Source: Nocardioides zeae (lineage in GTDB: Bacteria; Actinomycetota; Actinomycetes; Propionibacteriales; Nocardioidaceae). From it: a stretch of DNA of 64,000 bases. Below the pieces are notes generated by a model. The model was given only the letters and a program-made list of their open reading frames with translations. It did not search any database and was not told the DNA's origin. The position numbers and the translations under genes are program-made. This document shows, in pieces, positions 28,451 to 38,634 of this stretch (the stretch's first letter is position 1; every line of letters begins with the position of its first letter). Location of the stretch: NCBI RefSeq assembly GCF_030818655.1, contig NZ_JAUTAN010000001.1, positions 1,612,001 to 1,676,000 of the forward strand, given 5' to 3'.

Positions 28451-29094
28451 GCCGCTCCGCCCTCCGCCTGGCGGGCGGCGATGCGGGCGAGGGCCTCGTC
28501 CGCGTAGCCGCCGACGACGAGACGCTCCACGTGCTTGGCGATCACGTCGACCTCGAGGTTGACGGGCTCGCCGACCGCGCGGAAGCCCAGCGTCGTGCGG
28601 GCGAGGGTCTCCGGGATGAGGCTGACCGTGAAGCTGCTCTCGCCGACCTCCACCAGCGTCAGGCTGATGCCGTCGACCGTGATGGAGCCCTTCTCGACGA
28701 GGAAGCGGGCCAGCTCCGCCGGGTAGCCGATCTCCACGACGGTCCAGTGCTCGCTCGGGCGCCGGTCGAGCACCCGCCCGACCCCGTCGACGTGGCCCTG
28801 CACGACGTGGCCGCCGAGGCGCTGGTCGGCGCGGACCGCGCGCTCGAGGTTGACGCGGTCCCCCGGCGTGCGCTCGCCGAGGGTGGTGCGCCGCAGGGAC
28901 TCGGCCATGACGTCGGCGGTCCAGCGGGTGCCGTCGTGCTCGGTGATGGTCAGGCAGCAGCCGTCGACCGCGATCGAGTCGCCGAGGTGCGCGTCCTCGA
29001 GCACGACCGCGGTCTCCACGACGAGCCGTACGGCGTCGCCCTGGTCCTCGATCGCGGCGATCGAGCCGAGCTCCTCCACGATGCCGGTGAACAT
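28447..29094 (-). CDS. ribE: Riboflavin synthase alpha chain
   Basis: 215 residues; dismutation of two lumazines to riboflavin. Two tandem lumazine-binding domains are visible, the first starting [10 protein letters not shown] with [12 protein letters not shown], the second with [15 protein letters not shown]. Length and order are normal. It starts one base after the ribD stop. Confidence 0.97.
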
Positions 29095-29095
29095 C

Positions 29096-30160
29096 TCAGG
29101 CCTCTCCTTCGCGGGTCGGCGGCCGGAGCACCAGCCGCACGTTGGTCTCGTCGCCCTCGCCGACGACGCCGGCGTCGACGACGCGCAGGTGCAACGCATC
29201 GGTGATCGTCGTGATGCCCAGGTCGGCGACCGCGTTGCGGCCGGCGCCGAGCAGGAGGGGCGCGACGTAGACGACCACCTCGTCGACGAACCCGTCCGCG
29301 ACGAACGCGGCCGCCAGCGTGGGGCCGCCCTCGAGGAACACGTGGCGGGCCTCGCGGGCGTGGAGCGCCTCGAGGGCCTCGCGGGGCGACCGGGTCCGCA
29401 GGTGCAGCGTCTCCGCGTCCGGACCGAGCACCCGGGCGTCGCCGGGCAGGTCGCGCTCCCCCATGACCACGCGGAGCGGCTGCACGGGGAGCGGCTGGTC
29501 GTCCGCGTCGCGCACGGTGAGGAGCGGGTCGTCGGTCACGATCGTGCCCGTGCCGACGAGCATGACGTCGCACTCCCCGCGGAGCCGGTGGGTGTCGCGG
29601 CGCGCCGCCGGCGAGCTGATCCAGCGGCTCGTGCCGTCCGCGGCGGCGCTGCGTCCGTCGAGCGTCGTGGCGAACTTCCAGGTCACGAAGGGGCGGCCGT
29701 GGGTCACCGCGAACGTCCACGCCCGGTTGAGCTGCGCGGCCTCGCCCGCGAGCACGCCCTCGACGACCTCGACGTCCGCCTCCCGGAGCGTCGTCGCTCC
29801 TCCGGCCGCGAGCGGGTTCGGGTCGGCCTGGCCCACGACCACGCGGGCGACGCCGGCTGCCAGGAGCGCCTGGGCGCAGGGCCCGGTGCGGCCCGTGTGG
29901 TTGCAGGGCTCGAGGGTCACGACGGCGGTCGCACCCCGCACCTCGGCTCCCGCCGCGGCCGCCCGGGAGAGCGCGTCCACCTCGGCGTGCGGCGTACCGG
30001 CGCCCCGGTGGTAGCCCTCCGCCAGCACCGCGCCGTCGGGGGCGAGCAGGACGCAGCCGACGCGGGGGTTCGGGCCGGGGACGCCGTGCACGCGCGCCAG
30101 GAGCAGCGCGCGCTCCATGGCGTCGCGCTCGGCGCTCGTCGTGCTCGCGGTGTGCGTCAT
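29096..30160 (-). CDS. ribD: Bifunctional riboflavin deaminase/reductase
   Basis: 354 residues. The deaminase domain has zinc ligands in TPHAEVDAL (about 49-57) and EPCNHTGRTGPC (about 76-87); the reductase domain begins near RPFVTWKFATTLDGRSA and contains FLEGGPTLAAAFV. The ATG with GGGAAGCAGG upstream gives family length; a start further upstream would enter the riboswitch expression platform. First gene of the FMN-regulated operon. Confidence 0.96.
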   Translation of the reverse strand: MTHTASTTSAERDAMERALLLARVHGVPGPNPRVGCVLLAPDGAVLAEGYHRGAGTPHAEVDALSRAAAAGAEVRGATAVVTLEPCNHTGRTGPCAQALLAAGVARVVVGQADPNPLAAGGATTLREADVEVVEGVLAGEAAQLNRAWTFAVTHGRPFVTWKFATTLDGRSAAADGTSRWISSPAARRDTHRLRGECDVMLVGTGTIVTDDPLLTVRDADDQPLPVQPLRVVMGERDLPGDARVLGPDAETLHLRTRSPREALEALHAREARHVFLEGGPTLAAAFVADGFVDEVVVYVAPLLLGAGRNAVADLGITTITDALHLRVVDAGVVGEGDETNVRLVLRPPTREGEA

Positions 30161-30264
30161 GCCCTGCTTCCCGGCTACGTCGCGGGCGCCGGGGCGCTGC
30201 GGGATGCTCGGGCGGGGCGGGTCGTGCGCGTGCTGCCGCGGAGGCCGCACGAGGACGACCGTCC

Positions 30265-30391
30265 TGCGTGCGCTTCCCTTCCGGACTCTGACCGTCGGTC
30301 CAGGAATTCCACCTGGTCAACCGTCCGCTGGCTGCGGACGGGTCGCGGACTCTCACCGCCGGCTCGGAATTTCACCGACCCCAGTGCACGC
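30265..30391 (-). ncRNA. FMN riboswitch (RFN element)
   Basis: On the minus strand the conserved RFN blocks are present in order: GGGGTCGGTGAAATTCC, GAGCCGGCGGTGAGAGTCC, a variable stem, GGTGGAATTCCTGGACCGAC and GGTCAGAGTCCGGAAGGGAAG. P1 is closed by GCGTGC on both sides. It lies about 105 nt upstream of ribD, so FMN is expected to switch off ribD-ribE-ribM-ribBA-ribH and possibly hisE-hisG. The remainder of the gap (30161-30264) is the expression platform, GC-rich without an obvious U-run, which favours translational control. Confidence 0.95.
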
Positions 30392-30485
30392 GAGTTGGTC
30401 AACTCGTCTGGTGGGAATTGAAGCACACGGCACCGGCGGTCGGCGGGGGTCCCGCTCCGTGGACCCCCGTGACCCGCGCACGGGC

Positions 30486-31148
30486 TCAGGCGCGGGCGGC
30501 GTCGCCCTTCGCGCGCAGCGCGGCGATCATCGCGTCGGGGTCGTCGGCGGAGTAGACCGCGCTGCCGGCGACGAACACGTCGGCGCCCGCCTCGGCGCAG
30601 CGCTCGATCGTCTCCAGCGAGACGCCGCCGTCGACCTGGAGGAGCGTCCGGACACCGTGCCGCTCGACCATAGCGCGGGCGCGGCGGAGCTTGGGCAGCA
30701 CGAGGTCGAGGAACTTCTGGCCGCCGAAGCCGGGCTCGACGGTCATGAGCAGCAGCATGTCGAGCTCGGGCAGCAGGTCCTCGTAGGGCTCCACCGGCGT
30801 CGCCGGACGCAGGGCCATGCTCGCCCGGCCACCGGCCGAGCGGATCTCCCGCGCCAGGCGCACGGGGGCACGGGCCGCCTCCACGTGGAAGGTCACGGAG
30901 GCGCACCCCGCCTCGACGTACGTCGGGGCGTGGCGGTCGGGGTCCTCGATCATGAGGTGCGCGTCGAGCGGGATGTCGGTGGAGCGCGCGAGCGCCTCGA
31001 CCATCGTCGGCCCGAAGGTCAGGTTGGGGACGAAGTGGTTGTCCATGACGTCGACGTGGACCATGTCCGCGCTCGGGATGCGCGCCACCTCCGCCCCGAG
31101 GTTCGCGAAGTCGGCGTTGAGGATGCTCGGCGTGATCTGGATGCCCAC
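30486..31148 (-). CDS. rpe: Ribulose-phosphate 3-epimerase
   Basis: 220 residues; interconverts ribulose-5-P and xylulose-5-P, supplying ribulose-5-P that RibBA uses. TIM-barrel motifs: [28 protein letters not shown] (metal and acid/base residues), [22 protein letters not shown] and [14 protein letters not shown] start chosen because homologues begin a few residues before [10 protein letters not shown]. Its usual neighbour rsmB is 8 kb away here, beyond an accessory block. Confidence 0.97.
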   Translation of the reverse strand: MGIQITPSILNADFANLGAEVARIPSADMVHVDVMDNHFVPNLTFGPTMVEALARSTDIPLDAHLMIEDPDRHAPTYVEAGCASVTFHVEAARAPVRLAREIRSAGGRASMALRPATPVEPYEDLLPELDMLLLMTVEPGFGGQKFLDLVLPKLRRARAMVERHGVRTLLQVDGGVSLETIERCAEAGADVFVAGSAVYSADDPDAMIAALRAKGDAARA

Positions 31149-31159
31149 GGGCGGCGATC

Positions 31160-32158
31160 CTAGGCCGTGGGCTCCCCGCCCGGGTCGTCCGGCTCGTCCG
31201 GCTCGTCCGGCTCGTCCGGCTCGTCGCGCTCGTCGCGCTCGGCCCACGCGAGCAGCGGGGCGATGTCGAAGACGTGCTCGTCGGCGTGCAGGCCGGCGTG
31301 GAGGTCGCCGAGCTCGGCGTACCGCGCCGGGACCGTGAACATCGTGAGGTCCCGCGGGTCGGCGTCGTCGACCTCGTCCCAGCGGATCGGGGTGGAGACA
31401 CGGGCGTCGGGCAGGCCGCGGAGGGAGTAGGCGCTGGCGATCGTGTGGTCGCGGGCGTTCTGGTTGAAGTCGACGAAGACCGCGGCGGGGTCGCGGTCCT
31501 TGCGCCACCAGGCCGTCGTCACGAGCTCGGGCGCACGCCGCTCGACCTCGCGGGCGAAGGCGCGCGCCGCGCGGCGTACGTCGCCGTGGCCGTGCTCGGC
31601 GGCGATCCGGACGTAGACGTGGAGGCCCTTGCTCCCGCTGGTCTTCGGGTAGCCGACGGCGCCGAGCTCGTCGAGCACCTCGTGCGCCACATGGGCGACG
31701 CGACGGATCGTGGCGTAGTCGCAGCCCGGGCCGGGGTCGAGGTCGATGCGCCACTCGTCGGGCTGCTCCACGGCACCCCGACGGCTGTTCCAGGGGTGGA
31801 ACTCCACGGTCGACATCTGGACCGCCCAGATGACGGCGGCCGGCTCGGTCACGCACAGCTCGTCGGCGGTGCGCTTCCACCGCGGGAAGAACAGCTCGAC
31901 GGTCTCGACCCAGTCGGGCGCGCCGGCGGGCAGGCGCTTCTGGTGGACCTTGTCGCCCGCGAGGCCCTTCGGGAAGCGGTGCAGCATGCACGGTCGTTCG
32001 TGCAGCGCGCCGGTGATCCCGTCGGCGACGGCGAGGTAGTACTCGACGACATCCAGCTTGGTGGCGCCCGACTCCGGGAAGTAGACGCGGTCGGGGTTGG
32101 AGATCCGCACGACGCGGTCCTCGACCTCGATCTCCACGGCGGGCGGCTTCGACGGCAC
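31160..32158 (-). CDS. LigD-type primase-polymerase domain protein, stand-alone
   Basis: 332 residues matching the polymerase domain of bacterial NHEJ ligase D: a DLDPG metal-binding motif at about 139-143, [13 protein letters not shown] (about 166-178) and [21 protein letters not shown] near residue 225. Ligase and nuclease domains and a Ku gene are absent nearby. The C-terminus is an acidic repeat of Asp-Glu-Pro units (encoded by TCCGGCTCG repeats at about 31187-31225), likely disordered. It starts with GTG and precedes rpe by 11 bp. It could add nucleotides in end joining or repair with partners elsewhere. Confidence 0.93.
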   Translation of the reverse strand: MPSKPPAVEIEVEDRVVRISNPDRVYFPESGATKLDVVEYYLAVADGITGALHERPCMLHRFPKGLAGDKVHQKRLPAGAPDWVETVELFFPRWKRTADELCVTEPAAVIWAVQMSTVEFHPWNSRRGAVEQPDEWRIDLDPGPGCDYATIRRVAHVAHEVLDELGAVGYPKTSGSKGLHVYVRIAAEHGHGDVRRAARAFAREVERRAPELVTTAWWRKDRDPAAVFVDFNQNARDHTIASAYSLRGLPDARVSTPIRWDEVDDADPRDLTMFTVPARYAELGDLHAGLHADEHVFDIAPLLAWAERDERDEPDEPDEPDEPDDPGGEPTA

Positions 32159-32193
32159 GTGACCACCCTAGTGACGGGGCGGGCGGGTCACCG

Positions 32194-32233
32194 ATGGTCG
32201 GCACTTGCGAAACGTACGGCTTCCGCCGACCAT
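32194..32233. promoter_or_regulatory. Promoter and operator of the ArsR-MFS operon
   Basis: A 9-bp inverted repeat ATGGTCGGC...GCCGACCAT with a 22-bp gap surrounds a promoter-like TTGCGA-17-GACCAT. The -10 ends six bases before the regulator's ATG, implying a leaderless mRNA. The repeat is the obvious binding site for the ArsR protein encoded next. Confidence 0.65.
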
Positions 32234-32239
32234 ACGACC

Positions 32240-32872
32240 ATGACCGACCGTACGCCGCCCCGCTCACCCGACTACGACCTCGCCGACGAGCTGGCCGTCG
32301 AGCGGCCGGAGCAGTACCGCGCCCTCTTCGAGGACACGCGAGCGCGGATCGTCACGCTCCTGCTCGACCGCGCCGCGACGACCACGGAGCTCGCCGAGGT
32401 GCTGGGCAAGCCGAAGGGCACGGTCGGTCACCACCTCAAGGTCCTCGAGGACGCGGGCCTGGTGCGGGTCGTGCGCACCGAGCGGGTGCGGGCCCTGGAG
32501 GCGCGCTACTACGGACGCACGGCCCGGGTGTTCTGGTACGACCACGTCGCCGAGGCCCGCGGCGAGGCCGCCCGCACCCTGACCCGGGCGGCGCAGCAGG
32601 CCGCCGGGACCGACGAGGTGGCCGCCCGCGAGGCGGGCATGCAGCCGCCGTTCGCCTACCTGCGCCAGGCGCGCATCCCCGCCGAGCGTGCCCACGCCTG
32701 GCACGAGCGGCTGGCGGCCCTCATCGACGAGTTCCTCGAGGAGCCCGCGGAGGGCGACGTGACCTACGCGCTCGTGGTCGGGCTCCACCCCGCACCCGGC
32801 CTGCGACCGGGGCAGCGGGCGGAGCAGCCGGCGGAGCAGTCGCCGGAGCCGTCGCCGGAGGGGACGGCGTGA
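32240..32872 (+). CDS. ArsR/HTH-20 family transcriptional regulator
   Basis: 210 residues; a winged helix (about 25-100) with [49 protein letters not shown] fits HTH_20/ArsR regulators. No metal-binding cysteine pair is seen, so it is not a classic metal sensor. The C-terminal half is helical, perhaps a ligand domain, ending in a Pro/Glu/Ser-rich tail. The stop overlaps the next gene's GTG (GTGA). Regulation of the exporter by this protein is inferred. Confidence 0.88.
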   Translation: MTDRTPPRSPDYDLADELAVERPEQYRALFEDTRARIVTLLLDRAATTTELAEVLGKPKGTVGHHLKVLEDAGLVRVVRTERVRALEARYYGRTARVFWYDHVAEARGEAARTLTRAAQQAAGTDEVAAREAGMQPPFAYLRQARIPAERAHAWHERLAALIDEFLEEPAEGDVTYALVVGLHPAPGLRPGQRAEQPAEQSPEPSPEGTA

Positions 32873-34266
32873 GCGGAGGCGAGCTGGCTCCCGCGACGGC
32901 CGCGCCCGCGGCCCTGGGCCCGCGGTTCCGCCGCTTCCTCGTCTCCGCCGCCGCGGCGAACCTCGGCGACGGCCTGATGACGGTCGCGCTCATGTGGCTG
33001 GCGTCGTCGATCACGCGCGAACCGGCCGCGATCGCCCTCATCGGCCTCGCCAACCGGCTGCCCTGGCTGCTGCTCAGCCTCCCCGCCGGCGTCATCGTCG
33101 ACCGCGTCGACCGACGCCGGCTCGTCGTCGCGATGGACGCCGTGCGGTGCGCCACCGTGCTGCTGCTCGGGCTCGTCGTGGTGATCGTGCAGTCGGACCT
33201 GCCCTCCCCCGCCGCGCTGGCCGCCGGCGCCGACGCGCCCGCGGCCGCGGGCCTCCTCATCGGGCTCCTCGCGCTCAGCTCGCTCGTGCTCGGCTGTGCC
33301 GAGGTGCTGCGGGACAACGCGGCCCAGACGCTCCTGCCCGCCCTGGTCGAGCGACCGCAGCTCGAGAAGGCCAACGCGCGTCTGTGGAGCGCCGAGATCA
33401 GCGCCAACCAGTTCGTCGGTCCACCGCTGGGCGGGGTGCTCGTGGGCATCGCGGTGGCCCTGCCGTTCCTGCTCAACGCCGGCCTGCTCGGGCTCAGCGC
33501 CGTGCTGCTGCTCGGGATGAGCGGGCTCTACCGGGCGCGGCCGGCGGAGGCGCCCGAACCCGTCGACCCCGGGGCGGACGACGCGAGCGCCGTGGCGGCA
33601 TCGTTGCCGACGGCGCGGTCCTGGCGCGCCGACCTCGCCGAGGGCATCACCTGGCTGTGGCGGCACCGCCTCCTCCGGACGCTCGCACTGATGCTCGGCG
33701 TGATGAACCTGATGGGCGCCGCCGCCTTCGCCGCCGTCGTGCTGTTCGTGCAGGAGGTGCTCGGTGTGCTCGACGGCTGGGCCTTCGGCCTCGTGCTCAC
33801 CGGATCGGCGATCGGGTCGGTCGTGGCGGGACTCGTCAGCGAGCGGATCGTGCGGCGTCTGTCCCCCGGGCCCACGCTCCTGCTCGCCGTCGCCGGCATG
33901 GGCCTCGGCCTCGCGGCCGCCGGGCTGTCGTCGTCGCCCTGGCTGTTCTGGAGCATCGAGCTGGTCACCGGCCTCACGGTCGTGCTCTGGAACGTGGTCA
34001 CCGTCTCCCTGCGCCAGCGCATCATCCCCGACCACCTGCTGGGCCGGGTCAACGCGGCCTACCGGTTCTTCGGCTGGGGGATGATGGCGCTCGGCGCCCC
34101 CCTCGGTGCCCTCGTCATCCACCTCCTCGAGCCCGAGGTCGGTCGTGAGACGGCGCTGCGCGCGCCGTACCTGCTGGGGGCGGCCGCCTACCTCGTCATG
34201 GTGCCGATCGTGCTGACCCGGCTGCGGACCGTGCACCTGCGTGCTGCGGAGGAGGCCGCTGCCTGA
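32869..34266 (+). CDS. MFS transporter
   Basis: 465 residues with twelve hydrophobic segments. The MFS loop-2/3 motif is LPAGVIVDRVDRRRLVVAMD (about 65-84), typical of the DHA3-type efflux family (enterobactin exporter/macrolide type). The central cytosolic loop follows residue 220. GTG start coupled to the ArsR stop. Substrate unknown; drug or metabolite export is likely. Confidence 0.9.
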   Translation: MSGGELAPATAAPAALGPRFRRFLVSAAAANLGDGLMTVALMWLASSITREPAAIALIGLANRLPWLLLSLPAGVIVDRVDRRRLVVAMDAVRCATVLLLGLVVVIVQSDLPSPAALAAGADAPAAAGLLIGLLALSSLVLGCAEVLRDNAAQTLLPALVERPQLEKANARLWSAEISANQFVGPPLGGVLVGIAVALPFLLNAGLLGLSAVLLLGMSGLYRARPAEAPEPVDPGADDASAVAASLPTARSWRADLAEGITWLWRHRLLRTLALMLGVMNLMGAAAFAAVVLFVQEVLGVLDGWAFGLVLTGSAIGSVVAGLVSERIVRRLSPGPTLLLAVAGMGLGLAAAGLSSSPWLFWSIELVTGLTVVLWNVVTVSLRQRIIPDHLLGRVNAAYRFFGWGMMALGAPLGALVIHLLEPEVGRETALRAPYLLGAAAYLVMVPIVLTRLRTVHLRAAEEAAA

Positions 34267-34275
34267 GGGGCCTCA
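34264..34275. terminator. Small hairpin between convergent genes
   Basis: TGAGG-gg-CCTCA spans the stop codons of the MFS gene and pnkp, which are only six bases apart. It is short and has no U-run. Confidence 0.35.
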
Positions 34276-36830
34276 GAGCCGCGGGTCCACCGGCTCCGAC
34301 TCGAGCGCCAGCACGGCGAACACCCGCTGGTGCACCTCCCACAGCGGGTCCCCCGCGACGAAGCGCACGAGCGCGTCGAGGCCGAGCCCGTGCTCCTTGA
34401 GCGCCAGGTCGCGCTTGCGCCCCAGGTGCCGCTGGCGGAGCACGTCGAGGGCGTCGAGGTAGTCGGGGCCGTAGATGATGCGCAGGTACTCCCGCCCGCG
34501 CACCTTGACGCCCGGCTGCACGCGCCGGCCGTCACCCGGTACCGGCACGTCGTCGGCCGGCTTGACGACCATGCCCTCGCCGCCCGCTGCGGTGAGGTCC
34601 AGCCACCACTGGGTCGCAGCAGCGCGCTGCCCGGCGTCCGCCAGGTCGACGAAGCGGTGCCGGGTCGGCGTCACCAGCGGGTGACCGTGCATCGTCGCGA
34701 CCTGCTCGAGGTGCCAGCGGTGGGACCGCGTCGCGGCGTACGCCTCCCCCTCGCCCGCCAGCACCGCGAACGGCGCCACGGTGACCCCGTCGAGCCCGTC
34801 GGTGGGGCGCACGTAGCCGCGGTAGGCGTCGCGGAAGGCCGCAGCGGCGTGGGTACGACGACGCGTGCGGTCCGCGAGGGCCGTCAGCGCCGGCGCGTCG
34901 AGGCCCCGGGCCAGGGCGGCGTCGAGCGCCTCCTGGGTGGCGGGCAGGGCGACGGAGGCGGCGGCGCCGACCGCGGCGTACTGCTCACGGATGAGCTCCC
35001 CCGCCTTCGCCGACCAGGGCAGCAGCTCGGTGTCGAGGACGAGCCAGTCGGTGCCGAGGCGCTCGAGAAGCGGCGCCGCGGCCTCGGTGAGGGAGGCGAC
35101 GAGGCGACGACCGAGCTCGCCCGGGTAGAAGGCACGGCCCGTGCGGGTCACGACCTGGCCCGTCGAGCCGTCGGCGATCCCGAAGCGGCGCTCGGCGGTC
35201 GCCGCGTCCCGCGCGAGCACGGCGACGGCCCGCGAGCCCATGTGCTTCTCCTCGCACACGACGGTCGTGACGCCCGCGCGGGTGTACTCCTCGAACGCCT
35301 CGTCCGGGTGCTCGAGGAAGCGGTCGAGCGTCGACGTGGCGACGGGCGCCATCGTCGCCGGCAGGTGGACGAGCCAGCGCGGGTCGACCGCGAACCGGCT
35401 CATCACCTCGAGCGCGGCGGCCGCGTTCTCCTCCGGCACCTTCACGCGCGGGCCGAACGTCGTGTCCAGCCAGCGCGTGCCGAGGACGTCGGCCGCGGCC
35501 AGCGCCCCGGGCTCGCGCTCCGGGACCGTGGGCACGAGGGGGCGGGCGGGCGCGTACCACTCCCGCTCCGCCGGTACGTCGACGAGCTCACGCTCGGGGT
35601 AGCGCAGCGCCGTCAGGGCTCCACCGAAGACGACGCCCGTGTCGAGGCAGATAGTGCCGTTGACCCACTCCGCGGTCGGGACCGGCGTGTGGCCGTAGAC
35701 GACCGTCGCGCTCCCGCGGTAGTCCTGCGCCCAGGGGTAGCGCACGGGAAGGCCGAAGTCGTCGGTCTCGCCGGTGGTGTCGCCGTAGAGCGCGAACGCG
35801 CGGACCCGCCGCGAGGAACGGCCGTGGTAGGCCTCCTTGAGGCCCGCATGGGCGACCACGAGCCGGCCCTCGTCGAGCACGTAGTGCGCCACCAGGCCGT
35901 CCATGAACGCGGTCATCCGCTCGCGGAACTCGGCGGTCTCCTCCGCCAGCTGGGCCAAGGACTCCTCGAGGCCGTGCGCCACCGTCACCCGGCGGCCCCG
36001 GAGCGCGCCCGGACGAGCTTGTCCTCGTGGTTGCCCGTGACGCAGAGGGCCGTGCCCGCCGCGACCATGCCGGACACGAGCCGGAGCACGCCCGGGGTGT
36101 CGGGGCCGCGGTCGACGAGGTCGCCGACGAACACCGCGGTGCGGCCCTCGGGGTGGTGGGCGCCGACGGCCCGCCCCGCGTCGTCGCGCTCGAGCCGCCA
36201 GCCGAGCCGCTCGAGCAGGGTGCGGAGCTCGCTGGCGCAGCCGTGCACGTCGCCGACGATGTCGAACGGTCCGGTGAGCTCGCGCCGGTCGTTCCAGGAG
36301 CGCTCACGCACGATCGTGGCGGCGTCGACCTCCTCGACGCCGTCGAGCACGTGGACCCGGCGGAAGCCCTCGCGGCGCAGCCCGCGCAGCGAACGGCGAA
36401 GGTCGCGGTCGTGCCGCTCGACGATCCGCTCGACGGGCACGCGACCGAAGGTCCGTCCGCTCGCGCGGTGGCGCTCGACGGCGACCCGGGCGGGGACCTT
36501 GAGCACGATCGCGTCGACGAGGAGGTCGTGGCTGCGCGCCAGCGACACCAGCTGTGCGCGGGCATCCGACTGCACGTTGGTGGCGTCGACGACCGTCAGG
36601 AGGCCCCGGCGCAGGCGGATGCCGACGAGGTGCTGCAGGAGGTCGAACGCGTCGGGCGTCGCCGACTGGTCCTCCGCGTCGTCGGCGACGAGCGCGCGAC
36701 AGGTGTCGGACGAGACGACCTCGGTCGGGGCGAAGTGGCGCGCGGCGAAGGTCGACTTGCCGCTGCCGGACGCGCCGACGAGCAGCACGAGACCCGCGGC
36801 GGGGACACCGAGGGATCGAGGCTCAGCCAC
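34273..36830 (-). pseudogene. pnkp: Polynucleotide kinase-phosphatase-ligase Pnkp, split by a frameshift
   Basis: Bacterial RNA end-healing and sealing enzyme: N-terminal 5'-OH kinase with P-loop GASGSGKST (about 18-26), metallophosphatase (FDIVGDVHGC, VFVGDLVDRGPD, TGNHE, then AHAGLKE and YGHTP), and C-terminal adenylyltransferase with the nucleotidyl Lys in EEKHMGSR. Together about 850 residues, the family size. The frame changes after LVRARSGAAG: the extra CG in the GCGCGC tract at 36003-36008 ends the first frame at a TGA that overlaps a GTG (GTGA, 35985-35988) starting the second frame (281 + 571 residues). The split falls within the phosphatase active site, so an indel is likelier than two independent proteins. 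The gene overlaps hen1 by 8 bp. Confidence 0.92.
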
Positions 36831-38277
36831 GGCGGAACACCCCCATCTGCGTGGGCGCGCCGACCTCGGGATCGACCTCGCCGACCCAGCGGCGCTCGAC
36901 CGTGTAGCCGGTGCGCGCGGCCACGCCGTCGCACCACGCGGCGAACTCCTCGCGCGACCACTCGAACCGGTGGTCGGGGTGCCGGAACCCGGTCAGGCCG
37001 GGGTAGCGGACGTTGTGGTCGGCGTTGGGGGTGGTCACCACGACCGCGCCGGGGCGCGCCTCGCCGAAGACGACACGCTCCAGGGCGGGCAGCCGCTCGG
37101 GATCGAGGTGCTCCACGACCTCCATGAGCACGGCCGCGTCGTACCCGGCGAACCGCTCGTCGGTGTAGGTGACCGAGGCCTGGAAGACGCTGATGCGGGC
37201 GCGGAGGGCCTCGGCCTGGCGGTCCGGGGTGCGCCGCAGGGAGCGCTCGTCGACCCGGAGCCGGCGCTGCGTGGCGAGCACACCGACGGCGGAGACGTCG
37301 GTGCCGGCCACGACGGCGTACGCCGGGCGGGCGAGCACGTCCGCCAGGAGCTGTCCGCCGCCGCAGCCCAGGTCGACGACGCTCGTGGCGCCGGCCGCGG
37401 CCAGCTCGTCGAGCACGCCGAGCACCGCCTCGCGGCGCAGCTGGTTGAGGGGCGGGCGGGCCCGCTTGCCCTGGCCCTCCGGCCGCCCGCTCTCGTCGGT
37501 CTCGGGCTCGACCTCGGCCGCGGCCCGGCCGTCCAGCTCCTCGAGCCGCGCGAGCGCCTCGCGCGCCAGCGCCCGCCGCCGACCCAGGTAGCGCCGGGTG
37601 ATGAGGTCCCGCTCCGGGTGGGTGGCGAGCCAGTCGCCGCCCGAGCGGAGGAGCTTCTCGACCTCGTCCGGCGCCTGCCAGTAGTGCTTCGCCTGGTCGA
37701 GCGCCGGCAGCAGCACGTGGAGCTGGTTGAGCGCGTCGGCGAGCACGACCCGGCCCCGCAGGGTCAGGTCGAGGTACCGCGACGGTCCCCAGTCCGGGAT
37801 CGTCTCGTCGAGCGGCACGTCGCGCGCGTCCACCTCCCACCCCAGGGGCTCGAAGATGCGGCGCAGCAGCTCGCGTCCCGTCTCACCGCCGGGGCGGCAG
37901 GGCACCGCGGGCAGGCGCACCTCCAGCGGGATCGGCGTGCCCGCGAGCTCGGGGCGTGCGTCGCACCGGCCGCTGCGGGCCGTGCTGAACACCCGGCGGA
38001 TCGCGACGGCGAGGAGGGAGGACGCCGCGTAGGGCCGGTCGTTGACGTACTGCGCCAGCGAGAAGTCCGGCGTGCCCTGCGGACGGGAGCGCACGAGGCG
38101 CACCGGGTCGACGTCGAGCACGAGCGCTGCCGTGCACCGCTCCTCCGTCGCCTCCGGGTAGAAGACCGTCGCCGACCCGAAGGACTGCTCGAACTCCTGC
38201 ACGCGGTCGGGGTGCTTGAACAGCAGGTACCCCAGGTCGGTCGCGGGCCGGTGGGTGGTCGAGACGGTCAGGAGCAC
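36823..38277 (-). CDS. hen1: 3'-terminal RNA ribose 2'-O-methyltransferase Hen1
   Basis: 484 residues. The N-terminal half (about 1-240, TTHRPATDLGYLLFKHPDRV...) is the bacterial Hen1 N domain that works with the Pnkp ligase; the C-terminal half is a class-I methyltransferase with VVDLGCGGGQLL and the metal-binding MEVVEHLD with a later His (NVRYPGLTGFRHPDHRFEW) typical of Hen1. It 2'-O-methylates the 3' end of cleaved RNA before sealing, making repaired tRNAs resistant to repeat cleavage by ribotoxins. Its stop overlaps the pnkp start, a compact repair operon. GTG start. Confidence 0.95.
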   Translation of the reverse strand: MLLTVSTTHRPATDLGYLLFKHPDRVQEFEQSFGSATVFYPEATEERCTAALVLDVDPVRLVRSRPQGTPDFSLAQYVNDRPYAASSLLAVAIRRVFSTARSGRCDARPELAGTPIPLEVRLPAVPCRPGGETGRELLRRIFEPLGWEVDARDVPLDETIPDWGPSRYLDLTLRGRVVLADALNQLHVLLPALDQAKHYWQAPDEVEKLLRSGGDWLATHPERDLITRRYLGRRRALAREALARLEELDGRAAAEVEPETDESGRPEGQGKRARPPLNQLRREAVLGVLDELAAAGATSVVDLGCGGGQLLADVLARPAYAVVAGTDVSAVGVLATQRRLRVDERSLRRTPDRQAEALRARISVFQASVTYTDERFAGYDAAVLMEVVEHLDPERLPALERVVFGEARPGAVVVTTPNADHNVRYPGLTGFRHPDHRFEWSREEFAAWCDGVAARTGYTVERRWVGEVDPEVGAPTQMGVFRRG

Positions 38278-38334
38278 CCCGCCGATCCTGCCAGGGTCGG
38301 GCGCCGCCGCGTCCGCATTTTCGGCGGACGGCCC

Positions 38335-38556
38335 TCAGGCCGTGCGGTTGCTCCCCGGGGTCGCGCCGTCGGACGGGCCGGGACCATCGCGCTCGGTGCG
38401 GCCGTGGGCGACGTCCTCGACGTCGTCCCCGTCGGCGGAGGGGATCGCGTCGTCGGAGGGGCCCGTCGTCGCGGGGTCGTCGGGGTCGCGAGCGGCGTCG
38501 GACGACACCACCTCGTTGGGCTCGGTGGGGACCTGGTCGTCGGGGTGCTCGCTCAT
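38335..38556 (-). CDS. Small acidic hypothetical protein
   Basis: 73 residues, rich in Asp, Pro, Glu and Ser (MSEHPDDQVPTEPNEVVSSD and on), no hydrophobic segment, probably disordered. The composition is biased but the codon third positions are G/C as in real genes. It lies upstream of hen1 on the same strand and divergent from the ATPase; a CCGGTTACCGG palindrome lies upstream. No clear Shine-Dalgarno, so it may not be expressed. Confidence 0.45.
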   Translation of the reverse strand: MSEHPDDQVPTEPNEVVSSDAARDPDDPATTGPSDDAIPSADGDDVEDVAHGRTERDGPGPSDGATPGSNRTA

Positions 38557-38634
38557 GCGCGCCCGGTAACCGGTCGGCGGGCCCGTAGCCGCACCACCCG
38601 AGCGAGTGTCGGTGGGAGGTCGTAGGTTCGCCAC

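Noticed and set aside
34330..38625. A plus-strand open frame of about 1400 codons over pnkp and hen1
   Set aside because: Antisense shadow of well-recognised genes; no domain or motif visible.
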